A stretch of 8,110 bases of DNA, from NCBI GenBank assembly GCA_021162125.1, contig JAGGZG010000323.1, positions 1-8,110 of the forward strand. The letters are read 5' to 3'. The stretch is from Anaerolineae bacterium. Lineage in GTDB: Bacteria; Chloroflexota; Anaerolineae; JACIWR01. Below the pieces are notes generated by a model. That model was given only the letters and a program-made list of their open reading frames with translations, had not been told where the DNA came from and made no database searches. The position numbers and the translations under genes were made by a program. Below, piece by piece: positions 1 through 5,357 of the stretch; position 1 is the first letter of the stretch; the number at the start of each line of letters is the position of its first letter.

Positions 1-223
1 ACCATAGTGGGAGCAAAGGGTTGAATTTCCACGGGCTGAGGCTTCTGACCTTCACACCAAGCGACTGGAGTTCTTTCAGATAAGAGCCGTGCCCATGCAA
101 ACACCAGACGTGCATATCGAACTGCGCACGATCCAAATAGCGTGCTAAGCCAAGTATAACTTCCTGTGCTCCTCCAGATGCTAGATGATCAATAAGGTGA
201 AGGATTTTAACTCTATCTGCCAA
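1..223 (-). CDS. GT4-type glycosyltransferase, N-terminal part (cut by window edge)
   Basis: Reading the minus strand from TTG at 223 gives 74 residues before the window ends. They form a typical GT-B N-terminal Rossmann half: a short beta strand (KILHLIDHL, residues 6-14), the glycine loop SGGAQ (16-20) that in GT4 enzymes lies near the acceptor/donor cleft, the helix EVILGLARYLD, and a second strand around DMHVWCLHG. The protein should transfer a sugar from a nucleotide-sugar to a glycan or lipid acceptor at the inner membrane face; donor and acceptor cannot be told. It overlaps the upstream glycosyltransferase by 11 bases, so the two are probably cotranslated. TTG is the only usual start codon in frame in the junction; a GGAG lies 13 bases before it, rather far. 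A nearby ATG (234-232) is in another frame and stops after 17 codons. The C-terminal donor-binding half is outside the window. Confidence 0.85.
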   Translation of the reverse strand, partial: MADRVKILHLIDHLASGGAQEVILGLARYLDRAQFDMHVWCLHGHGSYLKELQSLGVKVRSLSPWKFNPLLPLW

Positions 224-1406
224 GGCTTTCGCATTTCTCCGGATGAATAATGGCTTCGTCCTTAGCCACGTGCATTTCGAACAGTTGTAGATACGCTCGA
301 CTGACAGCATGCCAGTCATATTTCGCGACCAATTCCCGGCTGCGTCGCCCCATCCGCCAGCGCAATTTCCGATCCTCGATCAGAGTTGCCAAAGCCTCTA
401 CCCATACTCGAACATCACGCACAGGCACCAGAAATCCATTTTGCCCATTGCCCACAACTTCTCGGTTGCCTACCGCATCACTGGTGACCACCGGTAATCC
501 ACAAGCCATCGCCTGGAGTAGGGCGATAGACAGACCTTCCATTAGTGAAGGCAGGACGAAGATATCTGCTTTTTGCAACCAATCGCGCACCTGGGACTGA
601 GGCACCCAGCCCGTGAAATAGACGCAGTCTGAGACCCCCAGGCTTTCCGCCAATGCTTCCATATCGGCGCGCAGTGGACCATCTCCTACCACTCTCAACT
701 CAAACGGCATCGAGGTGCGACTACGCAGTGCAGGAAGGCTCTGAATCAGGTAAGTCAGGCCTTTCTGTTCGGCAATGCGCCCTACAAAAAGCAGGATCAC
801 CTTTCCTGAAACGTCAGGAGGGTGATCTAGTGGTTTGAAGTACTCACAATCTATGCCGTTTGGGATTACGGACACGGGGGTATTGGGATACGACCGCTGT
901 GCCAAGTCGCGCAAGCCGGGACTGACCGCCACCACAGCCGAGGCCTGATGCCAAATGGGCTGGGTGAGAGGTAACAGGAAACGATACCAGTGATCTGTCT
1001 GTCTGGGATCGAAGCCTGGTACGTCTCCTCCGTGAAGGGTGATGATGTACGGAATACCGTAGAGCTTCTTGATCAGATAGGCTAAAGGGCCGACTGGCAC
1101 GGCGAAGTGAGCGTGTACGATGTCTGGACTCCATTCTCGCGCCAGCCGCAGGCTGGGTACGATATTACAGATGAGGAAAGCAAACATCTCTTTGATGGTG
1201 CAACGATCTGGACGCCGCCGCAGGCTTGGCGTACGGTAGACAGTATAACCATCTACGCGCTCATAGTGAGGGAGGTCTCCCCAATGCGCTGTCAGGATCG
1301 TGACTTCGACGCCTGACTTCACCAGATAACGGGCTATACTTTTGGAAACTTCTCCCCCCCCGCCGCCTATAGGCGGGAATTCATAGTTGAGTACCAGAAC
1401 ACGCAT
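213..1406 (-). CDS. GT4-family glycosyltransferase (GT-B fold)
   Basis: A retaining GT4 glycosyltransferase of about 397 residues, the normal family length. Numbered from a TTG three bases upstream (1409), it shows the glycine-rich loop PPIGGGGGEVSKS (12-24), VHAHFAVPVG (98-107), TLHGGDVPG (124-132), the linker VIPNGID (181-187), donor-domain strand FVGRIAEQKGL (208-218), VVGDGPLR (240-247), FTGWVP (265-270) and PSLMEGLSIALLQAMACGLPV (287-307). The last corresponds to the family EX7E motif, but the second Glu is Gln (E291, Q299). The N-terminal loop and HGGD are common in enzymes building exopolysaccharide, O-antigen or glycolipid heads; the exact sugar is unknown. I prefer ATG at 1406 because GGGGG (in GGGGGATTGATG) then has a usable spacing, while for TTG at 1409 it is almost adjacent. 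It is followed by a second GT4 gene overlapping by 11 bases. Base composition is more AT-rich than the plus-strand sugar operon. The insertion sequence ends 44 bases upstream of the start. Confidence 0.93.
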   Translation of the reverse strand: MRVLVLNYEFPPIGGGGGEVSKSIARYLVKSGVEVTILTAHWGDLPHYERVDGYTVYRTPSLRRRPDRCTIKEMFAFLICNIVPSLRLAREWSPDIVHAHFAVPVGPLAYLIKKLYGIPYIITLHGGDVPGFDPRQTDHWYRFLLPLTQPIWHQASAVVAVSPGLRDLAQRSYPNTPVSVIPNGIDCEYFKPLDHPPDVSGKVILLFVGRIAEQKGLTYLIQSLPALRSRTSMPFELRVVGDGPLRADMEALAESLGVSDCVYFTGWVPQSQVRDWLQKADIFVLPSLMEGLSIALLQAMACGLPVVTSDAVGNREVVGNGQNGFLVPVRDVRVWVEALATLIEDRKLRWRMGRRSRELVAKYDWHAVSRAYLQLFEMHVAKDEAIIHPEKCESLGR

Positions 1407-1430
1407 CAATCCCCCGCTTACTTGTTAGAA

Positions 1431-1459
1431 AACAGCTCGTTTTAAGTTTAGGAGCTGTT
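1431..1459 (-). terminator. Possible hairpin terminator straddling the IS end
   Basis: The arms AACAGCTC (1431-1438) and GAGCTGTT (1452-1459) form a perfect 8-bp inverted repeat with a 13-base loop. Read on the minus strand, downstream of the transposase stop, the stem is followed by TTCT, making a short run of T. It could weakly terminate transposase transcription before the glycosyltransferase genes. One arm lies inside the IS terminal repeat and the other in the flanking DNA, so it only exists because of the insertion, or is a coincidence. The stem is short and the T run poor. Confidence 0.3.
1448..1450. repeat. Left copy of probable 3-bp target duplication (TTA)
   Basis: TTA immediately outside the left terminal repeat matches TTA at 2831-2833 immediately outside the right one. 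It fits a short duplication made on insertion. Three bases is weak evidence alone; it is supported by both inverted repeats ending exactly at these points. Confidence 0.5.
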
Positions 1460-1473
1460 CAAAAATAACTTCG
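1451..1473 (+). repeat. Left terminal inverted repeat of the IS
   Basis: This matches the reverse complement of 2808-2830 at 20 of 23 positions. The differences are at positions 5, 6 and 13 from the tip. The tip is GGAG. The minus strand of this repeat contains TTGAAC pointing out of the element towards the glycosyltransferases. Confidence 0.85.
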
Positions 1474-1501
1474 TACTTTAACAAGTCCTCCACATGGGCG
1501 T

Positions 1502-2755
1502 TCACCGTGGCCTGATGATGTAGTTCCACTTTGGACACACAGGTCGCCGGATCAGATTGAGTGAAGCCATTTCAGCATCTGAGACCTTGATGCCGGTCTG
1601 ATAGGTACGGTCTACTAGTTTAGCTTTGACCTTCAAGCCAGTGGTAGTGGTCGTACCCTGGATGTAACCCAGCATAATCTCATAGGTGCGCAATGGCTTC
1701 CCGGCCCAGTTGAGGCTGATGTGGTTGAACAGTCTGTGTTCGATCGGATTCCATTTGGAAGCCCCTGTGGGGTAGTGGCACACCATGATCTCGATCCCAA
1801 GCCGATCCGCCAGGTGGACCTGAAGTTGCCGTTTCCATAAGCGTGGTCGATATCCGTTGCTCCCTCCCCCGTCGCATAGGATCAGCACCTTATCCTCACG
1901 AGGGAAAGTGGGGCGATCAGGGTCCTCGTACCACATGCCGATTGCGTCCACCGCGAACTCTCCGGTTTCGGCAGAGGTTCCCACATACACAGCCCCGTAG
2001 TTGTGGAGAGGATCATAGATGCCATAAGGTATTGCCACTCCCACAGCATCGGTTCGGAAATCGTAGACATTGACGATCTCCGCTTCCTGACACCACACAC
2101 GCCCTGGGTTCTTGAAGTTGCCTATCAGTTCTCTTTTCTTGGCATCCACGCAGATGACCGGATAACCTGCTTCCCAGAACAAACGCTTGACGCGAGCGAT
2201 GTAGCGGAATTGCAGGTCCCGGTCTGGGTGTGGATCGCCCGTGAACTGTTTGCAGTTTGCCAGGAGCGAGTAATCTAAATCGCGCAGCAGGCGACCGGTG
2301 GTCACCCAGCCGACTGAAAACCCACGCCCCTCCAGTTCCTGGCTCAAGTGGCGGAGGCTATGAGATACCCATATCTTGGTACCCATAGGATCGCCTCCGA
2401 TACCGTCTTCCACCACCGATTCCAGCGTGGGGACAATGGTGGGCGTTTTCTCTTCAAGGCGTTTTCGTCCACCACCTGGCAAGCGAATGCGGTCTACGGG
2501 ACGACCCTCCAGGTCTTTCTCAAGTTCTTCTCGTCCCCGGCGGATGGTGTCCATGTGGATCCCCGTGATTTGAGAAACCAGCGTGACACCTCCACGACCC
2601 AGCCGGTGCGCCTCCAGCGCCGCGTACCACCGGCGCTGTTGCTCGTCCAACCGGCTGAAGAAGACATTCATCTGATGGTGCAGAATCTTGTCGGGGTGAT
2701 CTTCTCCAGATTGACAACGTGCACATTCACACTGATGAACGGGTCTTTGTGGCAT
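1502..2755 (-). CDS. ISAzo13-family DDE transposase
   Basis: A 417-residue transposase that cuts and joins the ends of its own IS. The N-terminus has a Cys/His cluster (C9, C11, C14, H20, H26, H27) that could bind zinc, followed by a helix-turn-helix-like segment (GVTLVSQITGIHMDTIRRGR, about 56-75) for terminal-repeat binding. The RNase H-like catalytic core has D204 in VDAKKRELIGNFKNPG, D295 in ILCDGGGSNGYRPRLWKRQL and E339 in KWNPIEHRLFNHI. Those three blocks, with the NWAGKPLRTYE stretch just after, are what I recognise as ISAzo13 type (Pfam DDE_Tnp_ISAZ013). The frame can be extended to GTG at 2800, but ATG at 2755 is preferred because AGGAGG lies 9 bases upstream. Length is normal and there is no frameshift. 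It is transcribed towards the glycosyltransferase genes, whose start is 95 bases beyond its stop. Confidence 0.92.
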   Translation of the reverse strand: MPQRPVHQCECARCQSGEDHPDKILHHQMNVFFSRLDEQQRRWYAALEAHRLGRGGVTLVSQITGIHMDTIRRGREELEKDLEGRPVDRIRLPGGGRKRLEEKTPTIVPTLESVVEDGIGGDPMGTKIWVSHSLRHLSQELEGRGFSVGWVTTGRLLRDLDYSLLANCKQFTGDPHPDRDLQFRYIARVKRLFWEAGYPVICVDAKKRELIGNFKNPGRVWCQEAEIVNVYDFRTDAVGVAIPYGIYDPLHNYGAVYVGTSAETGEFAVDAIGMWYEDPDRPTFPREDKVLILCDGGGSNGYRPRLWKRQLQVHLADRLGIEIMVCHYPTGASKWNPIEHRLFNHISLNWAGKPLRTYEIMLGYIQGTTTTTGLKVKAKLVDRTYQTGIKVSDAEMASLNLIRRPVCPKWNYIIRPR

Positions 2756-2764
2756 TTGCCTGCT

Positions 2765-2770
2765 CCTCCT
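2765..2770 (-). promoter_or_regulatory. Ribosome binding site of the transposase (decides start)
   Basis: On the minus strand this is AGGAGG, nine bases before ATG at 2755. It supports a 417-residue protein rather than the GTG-started 432-residue version, which would place this site inside the coding region. Confidence 0.8.
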
Positions 2771-2807
2771 GGCTTGATATAGGCAGGAGCATTTTACCAC
2801 AAAACTC

Positions 2808-2830
2808 CGAAGTTATTCTTGAACGACTCC
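2808..2830 (-). repeat. Right terminal inverted repeat of the IS
   Basis: This is the partner of 1451-1473. It contains TTGAAC at 2819-2824 on the plus strand, directed out of the IS towards the DUF624/GH130 operon, a plausible outward -35 box. Confidence 0.85.
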
Positions 2831-2849
2831 TTAGCTTGATGCCTATGAC
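2819..2849 (+). promoter_or_regulatory. Possible hybrid outward promoter at the IS right end
   Basis: TTGAAC (2819-2824) lies inside the IS right repeat, and TATGAC (2844-2849) lies in flanking DNA 19 bases later; CCTATG at 17 bases is the alternative. The pair could transcribe the sugar operon starting at 2889. The -10 is poor and the spacing for the better match is long, so this is only a possibility. No better promoter is visible in the 55 bases between the IS and the first gene. Confidence 0.22.
2831..2833. repeat. Right copy of probable 3-bp target duplication (TTA)
   Basis: Matches TTA at 1448-1450 directly outside the opposite end of the IS. Confidence 0.5.
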
Positions 2850-2852
2850 CGC

Positions 2853-2865
2853 AGGGGCGGCCCCT
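2853..2865. repeat. Short GC palindrome upstream of the sugar operon
   Basis: AGGGGCGGCCCCT is a perfect inverted repeat around a single central base, located 24 bases before the DUF624 start. It could be an operator half-site pair, a transcript hairpin or a remnant of a dispersed GC-rich repeat. There is no T run after it, so it is not a typical terminator. Confidence 0.3.
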
Positions 2866-2888
2866 ACCAGTGGGGACACAGAAGAGAA

Positions 2889-3548
2889 ATGTCTGATGCC
2901 TGGAGAGTCTTTCGGAAAACACTGAGCGACGTGTGGAACCGGCTCTATCTGCTGGCGATGGTCAACATCCTGTGGGTCGCGCTGAACTTGCTGCTGGTCA
3001 GCGGGCCACCGGCCACGGCCGGGCTTTTCGTGTTGACCTACCGCCTGGCCCGTGACCAGGACGCTGGCCTGCACGATTTCTTCGAGGGCTTCCGGCGCTA
3101 CTTCTGGCGGAGCTGGCTGTGGGCCATCGTTGCCGGGGCGGGCTTTTTCATCCTGGGTGGCGACGTCGTGCTGGTGGGCAGTCTCTCCAGCGCCGATTAC
3201 GTCGTTTTCATCCAGGGCTTTTTCCTGGCGCTGCTGTTCCTGTGGGCCTTTCTGTTGCTTTACGCCTTCCCGTTGCTGCTGGAGCAGAAGCGGCCCAGCC
3301 TGCGCCTGGCACTGCGCAACGCTTTTGTGATGTTCGCCGGCAACCGGAGTTTTTCGGTCACGCTTTTCGGGCTGGCGCTGCTCGTGGCTTTGCTCAGCAG
3401 CCTGCTTTTCGCGCCCTGGGGAGTTATCACCGTTGTCTTTTTGGCCCTGTTGGGCAACCACGCCGTCTTGAACCGGCTGGCGGCCTGGCGGACAAGAGGA
3501 GCACATCCTGATGAAGAAAACTCTGCAACTACAACGTCACCCGGCTAA
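2889..3548 (+). CDS. DUF624 / YesL-like membrane protein
   Basis: A 219-residue integral membrane protein resembling the DUF624 (YesL) family. Hydrophobic segments lie at about 19-40, 78-100, 104-130 and 155-187, the last long enough for two passes. Family-like marks are the PPATAGLF turn (40-47), the amphipathic linker YRLARDQDAGLHDFFEGFRRYF (51-72) and the WR/LR cytoplasmic loops. YesL-type proteins usually lie beside sugar ABC transporters and glycosidase genes; their biochemical role is not settled, and a link to carbohydrate uptake is inference from that context. Here the gene leads the phosphorylase operon with no transporter in view. ATG at 2889 has only a weak purine-rich stretch (GAAGAG) before it. 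The 3' end overlaps the GH130 start by 38 bases, a long overlap that suggests translational coupling; the hydrophilic C-tail (201-219) is encoded mostly in this overlap and may be dispensable. Confidence 0.8.
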   Translation: MSDAWRVFRKTLSDVWNRLYLLAMVNILWVALNLLLVSGPPATAGLFVLTYRLARDQDAGLHDFFEGFRRYFWRSWLWAIVAGAGFFILGGDVVLVGSLSSADYVVFIQGFFLALLFLWAFLLLYAFPLLLEQKRPSLRLALRNAFVMFAGNRSFSVTLFGLALLVALLSSLLFAPWGVITVVFLALLGNHAVLNRLAAWRTRGAHPDEENSATTTSPG

Positions 3549-4401
3549 TCCTATCCTCAAACCCAACCCGCTGCACGATTGGGAGGCGCTCAACGTGTTC
3601 AACTGCGCCGTCGTGCATCACCAGGGCCTGTTCCACATGCTCTATCGCGCCCAGGGGGTGGACTACGTGAGCACCATCGGCTACGCGGTCAGCGCCGACG
3701 GGGTGAGCTTCAACCGGCTGGAGCGGCCGGTGCTCACGCCGGCCGACGAGTTGGAGACCTGGGGCGTAGAGGATCCCCGCGTGACCGAGATCGAGGATCA
3801 GTTCATCATGGCCTACACCGCCTACTCGCCACGGGGCATCACCCCGATGTTCGCCCGCAGCACGAACCTCGTCACCTGGGAGCGCATCGGCCCGCTGGTG
3901 ACGGGCGAGGACAACAAGGACCACGTCCTGTTCCCGCGCCGCGTCAAGGGCCGCTACGTCGCGTTCCACCGCCGCCCGCCCGGTATGTGGTTGGCCTACA
4001 GCGACGACCTGAAAACGTGGAAGGATTTCCAGCCTTTCATGGGGCCGCGCGAGGATAACTGGTGGGACTGCAACCGCATCGGCGCGGGCGGTGTGCCCAT
4101 CCCCACAGAACACGGTTGGCTGGTCATCTATCACGCCTACGACCACGATCACGTGTACCGGCTGGGCGTGTGCTTGCTGGACACGGACGATCCAGCGCGC
4201 GTCATCCACCGCCCCGCCGAGCCGATTTTCGAGCCACAGGAGCCGTGGGAGCTCAAAGGCGACGTGTCCAACGTGGTTTTTTCGGACGCCAACCCGGTGG
4301 TGGATGGCACGGTCTATGTCTACTACGGCGGCGCCGACCGCGTGATCGGCCTGGCGACAGTCCCCTTCGACGATCTGCTCGACTACGCCCGGCACGGGTA
4401 A
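3511..4401 (+). CDS. GH130 glycoside phosphorylase (beta-mannoside phosphorylase-like)
   Basis: A 296-residue, soluble five-bladed beta-propeller enzyme of family GH130, which reversibly splits beta-mannosides with phosphate to give alpha-mannose 1-phosphate. Recognisable blocks are NPILKPNP (13-20), WEALNVFNCAVV (24-35), MLYRA (43-47), YVSTIGYAVSADGVSF (52-67), WGVEDPR (84-90), YTAYSP (102-107), HVLFPRRVKGRYVAFHRRP (138-156) and the C-terminal DVSNVVFSDANPV (251-263) and YYGGAD (271-276). By motif position D88 in EDPR is the likely general acid, and the Arg/Lys/His of the FPRR...FHRR block probably help bind phosphate. There is no signal peptide, so it acts in the cytoplasm. AGAGGAG lies nine bases before ATG. 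It is 16 bases upstream of beta-phosphoglucomutase. Exact substrate (Man-GlcNAc, Man-Glc or mannobiose-type) is not readable from sequence; a few GH130 members are hydrolases. Confidence 0.92.
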   Translation: MKKTLQLQRHPANPILKPNPLHDWEALNVFNCAVVHHQGLFHMLYRAQGVDYVSTIGYAVSADGVSFNRLERPVLTPADELETWGVEDPRVTEIEDQFIMAYTAYSPRGITPMFARSTNLVTWERIGPLVTGEDNKDHVLFPRRVKGRYVAFHRRPPGMWLAYSDDLKTWKDFQPFMGPREDNWWDCNRIGAGGVPIPTEHGWLVIYHAYDHDHVYRLGVCLLDTDDPARVIHRPAEPIFEPQEPWELKGDVSNVVFSDANPVVDGTVYVYYGGADRVIGLATVPFDDLLDYARHG

Positions 4402-4417
4402 GCTCAGGAGAGGAAAC

Positions 4418-5164
4418 GTGCGCGGATTGATTTTCGACGTAGACGGCGTGCTGGTGGACTCGCCGCACGAGCGGGCGTGGGGGGAGACGCTGCGGCTGCT
4501 CATGGAGACCGAGTGGCAGGACGTCCTACCCGTCACGAGCTACGCGCCGGATAAGTACACGAACGCGCTGTATCAAACCCACGTGGCGGGTAAGCCGCGC
4601 CTGAGCGGGGCACAATCGCTGCTGGCCTGCTTCCACGTGCCCGATCCCGACGGCGCTCGCGCCCGGCGTCTGGCCGAGCGCAAGCAGGAGCTCATCATCT
4701 CGCTCAACGAGCGCGGGGAATTCTCGGCCTACGATGACGCGCTGCGCTTCGCCTTGCTCGCCCGGTCGAAAGGGTACAGGCTGGCGGCGGCCTCTTCCTC
4801 GAAGAACGCCAACGCCATGCTGAGGCGGGTCTCCCTGGCGGCCTTCTGCCAGGCGGAAGGGCTGCGCTACGACTTCGTGGGGCCGGACACGATGCTCATT
4901 GACCTGTTCGACGCCAACCTGTGCGGGCGGACCTTCGCCCAGGGCAAGCCCCACCCCGAGATCTTCCTTAGCGCTGCTCGCGATCTGGGCCTGCCACCCG
5001 CGGACTGCGTCGTCGTCGAGGATGCCGTCTCCGGCGTGCAGGCGGCCAAGGCGGGCGGCATGGCCTGCATCGGCGTGGCCCGCTTCGATGACCAGGCTGG
5101 CCTGGAGGCAGCCGGTGCCGACTGGGTCGTGAGCCGCTTGGACGAGATGGAGTGGATGCTGTAA
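4418..5164 (+). CDS. pgmB: Beta-phosphoglucomutase (HAD superfamily)
   Basis: A 248-residue HAD phosphatase-fold enzyme converting beta-glucose 1-phosphate to glucose 6-phosphate through a phospho-aspartate and a beta-glucose 1,6-bisphosphate intermediate. Motif I is FDVDGVLVDS with nucleophile D7 and acid/base D9, H17 matches the hinge His of characterised enzymes (HERAW), motif II is AAASSS (about S126), motif III K177 in GKPHPE and motif IV E201-D202 in VVEDAVSGVQAAKAGG. The cap carries AGKPRLSGAQSLL (57-69). The K-to-ED spacing of 24 equals the Lactococcus enzyme, but the stretch between motifs II and III is about 20 residues longer. The start is GTG at 4418, with AGGAG seven bases before it. 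It sits between GH130 and GH65 genes; GH65 phosphorylases release beta-glucose 1-phosphate, the exact substrate, which strongly supports the call over other HAD phosphatases. Confidence 0.92.
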   Translation: MRGLIFDVDGVLVDSPHERAWGETLRLLMETEWQDVLPVTSYAPDKYTNALYQTHVAGKPRLSGAQSLLACFHVPDPDGARARRLAERKQELIISLNERGEFSAYDDALRFALLARSKGYRLAAASSSKNANAMLRRVSLAAFCQAEGLRYDFVGPDTMLIDLFDANLCGRTFAQGKPHPEIFLSAARDLGLPPADCVVVEDAVSGVQAAKAGGMACIGVARFDDQAGLEAAGADWVVSRLDEMEWML

Positions 5165-5211
5165 GTTTTCACTGAGTGCAGCTTGGGTTTGTAAAAATGG
5201 GGCGAGACGCA

Positions 5212-5285
5212 CGTATTTCGTGTTGCGTGTTGCGTGGTTCGTGTTAGCGAGAACGGTTTCTACGCAACACGTAACACGCAACACG
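5212..5285. repeat. Inverted heptamer-repeat hairpin between pgmB and GH65
   Basis: Five consecutive 7-base units start at 5212: CGTATTT, CGTGTTG, CGTGTTG, CGTGGTT, CGTGTTA. Three inverted units follow at 5265-5285: CAACACG, TAACACG, CAACACG. The arms 5219-5235 and 5262-5278 pair at 16 of 17 positions around a 26-base loop. The hairpin lies in the 193-base gap between pgmB and GH65 and would form in a read-through transcript, where it could attenuate, stabilise or process the message. It resembles the heptanucleotide short tandem repeats known from cyanobacteria and is probably a dispersed repeat. No gene lies in this gap. Confidence 0.8.
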
Positions 5286-5342
5286 CTTGGTTGGCCGGCA
5301 GGCCCATCAATAACAATGACTTGTTTTCAGCTCATAGCCTAC

Positions 5343-5347
5343 GGAGG
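5343..5347 (+). promoter_or_regulatory. Ribosome binding site of the GH65 gene (decides start)
   Basis: GGAGG lies ten bases before ATG at 5358, with a further AAGG directly adjacent. It supports starting the protein at MDHTWLVHED. The open frame runs back to 5220, but that extension translates the heptamer repeat. Confidence 0.7.
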
Positions 5348-5357
5348 CAGGATAAGG

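Larger units (their letters stand above)
1451..2830 (-). mobile_element. ISAzo13-like insertion sequence, complete (1380 bp)
   Basis: The element is bounded by 23-bp terminal inverted repeats, 20 of 23 positions identical: 1451-1473 begins GGAGCTGTTCAAAAATAACT and the reverse complement of 2808-2830 begins GGAGTCGTTCAAGAATAACT. TTA flanks both ends. It carries one intact transposase on the minus strand, ending 51 bases from the left end and starting 75 bases from the right end. A single ORF, about 1.4 kb size and inverted ends fit the ISAzo13 group. Nothing appears decayed, so insertion is probably recent and the element may be active. It lies between divergent operons and interrupts no recognisable gene, but places its ends 44 bases from the glycosyltransferase start and 58 bases from the DUF624 start, so it may have split or replaced their promoters. 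Confidence 0.85.

Noticed and set aside
232..234. ATG (minus strand) as start of the second glycosyltransferase
   Set aside because: Different frame; it meets TAG after 17 codons.
2348..2782. Plus-strand frame opposite the transposase
   Set aside because: Antisense to conserved transposase coding; no known domain.
2756..2800. GTG start giving a 432-residue transposase
   Set aside because: AGGAGG lies inside this extension and is well placed for ATG at 2755.
2839..2925. Short plus-strand frame of 28 residues that could be a leader peptide
   Set aside because: No ribosome site, and it overlaps the DUF624 start out of frame without any diagnostic residue run.
2727..3506. A 259-residue minus-strand open frame opposite DUF624
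   Set aside because: Gln/Pro-rich antisense translation of membrane-protein codons, and it crosses the IS boundary, so it cannot be an old gene.
3529..4536. A 335-residue minus-strand open frame opposite GH130
   Set aside because: Antisense shadow of the GH130 gene with no recognisable motifs.
5212..5285. CRISPR-like array
   Set aside because: Units are only 7 bases, contiguous without spacers and inverted halfway; no cas gene is nearby.
5287..5317. Promoter before GH65 (TTGGTT with TAACAA/AACAAT)
   Set aside because: Poor -35, and spacing of 18-19 to a weak -10; not enough to call.
5220..5357. N-terminal extension of the GH65 frame by 46 residues
   Set aside because: It translates the heptamer repeat and has no ribosome site, whereas ATG 5358 has GGAGG and begins the conserved domain.
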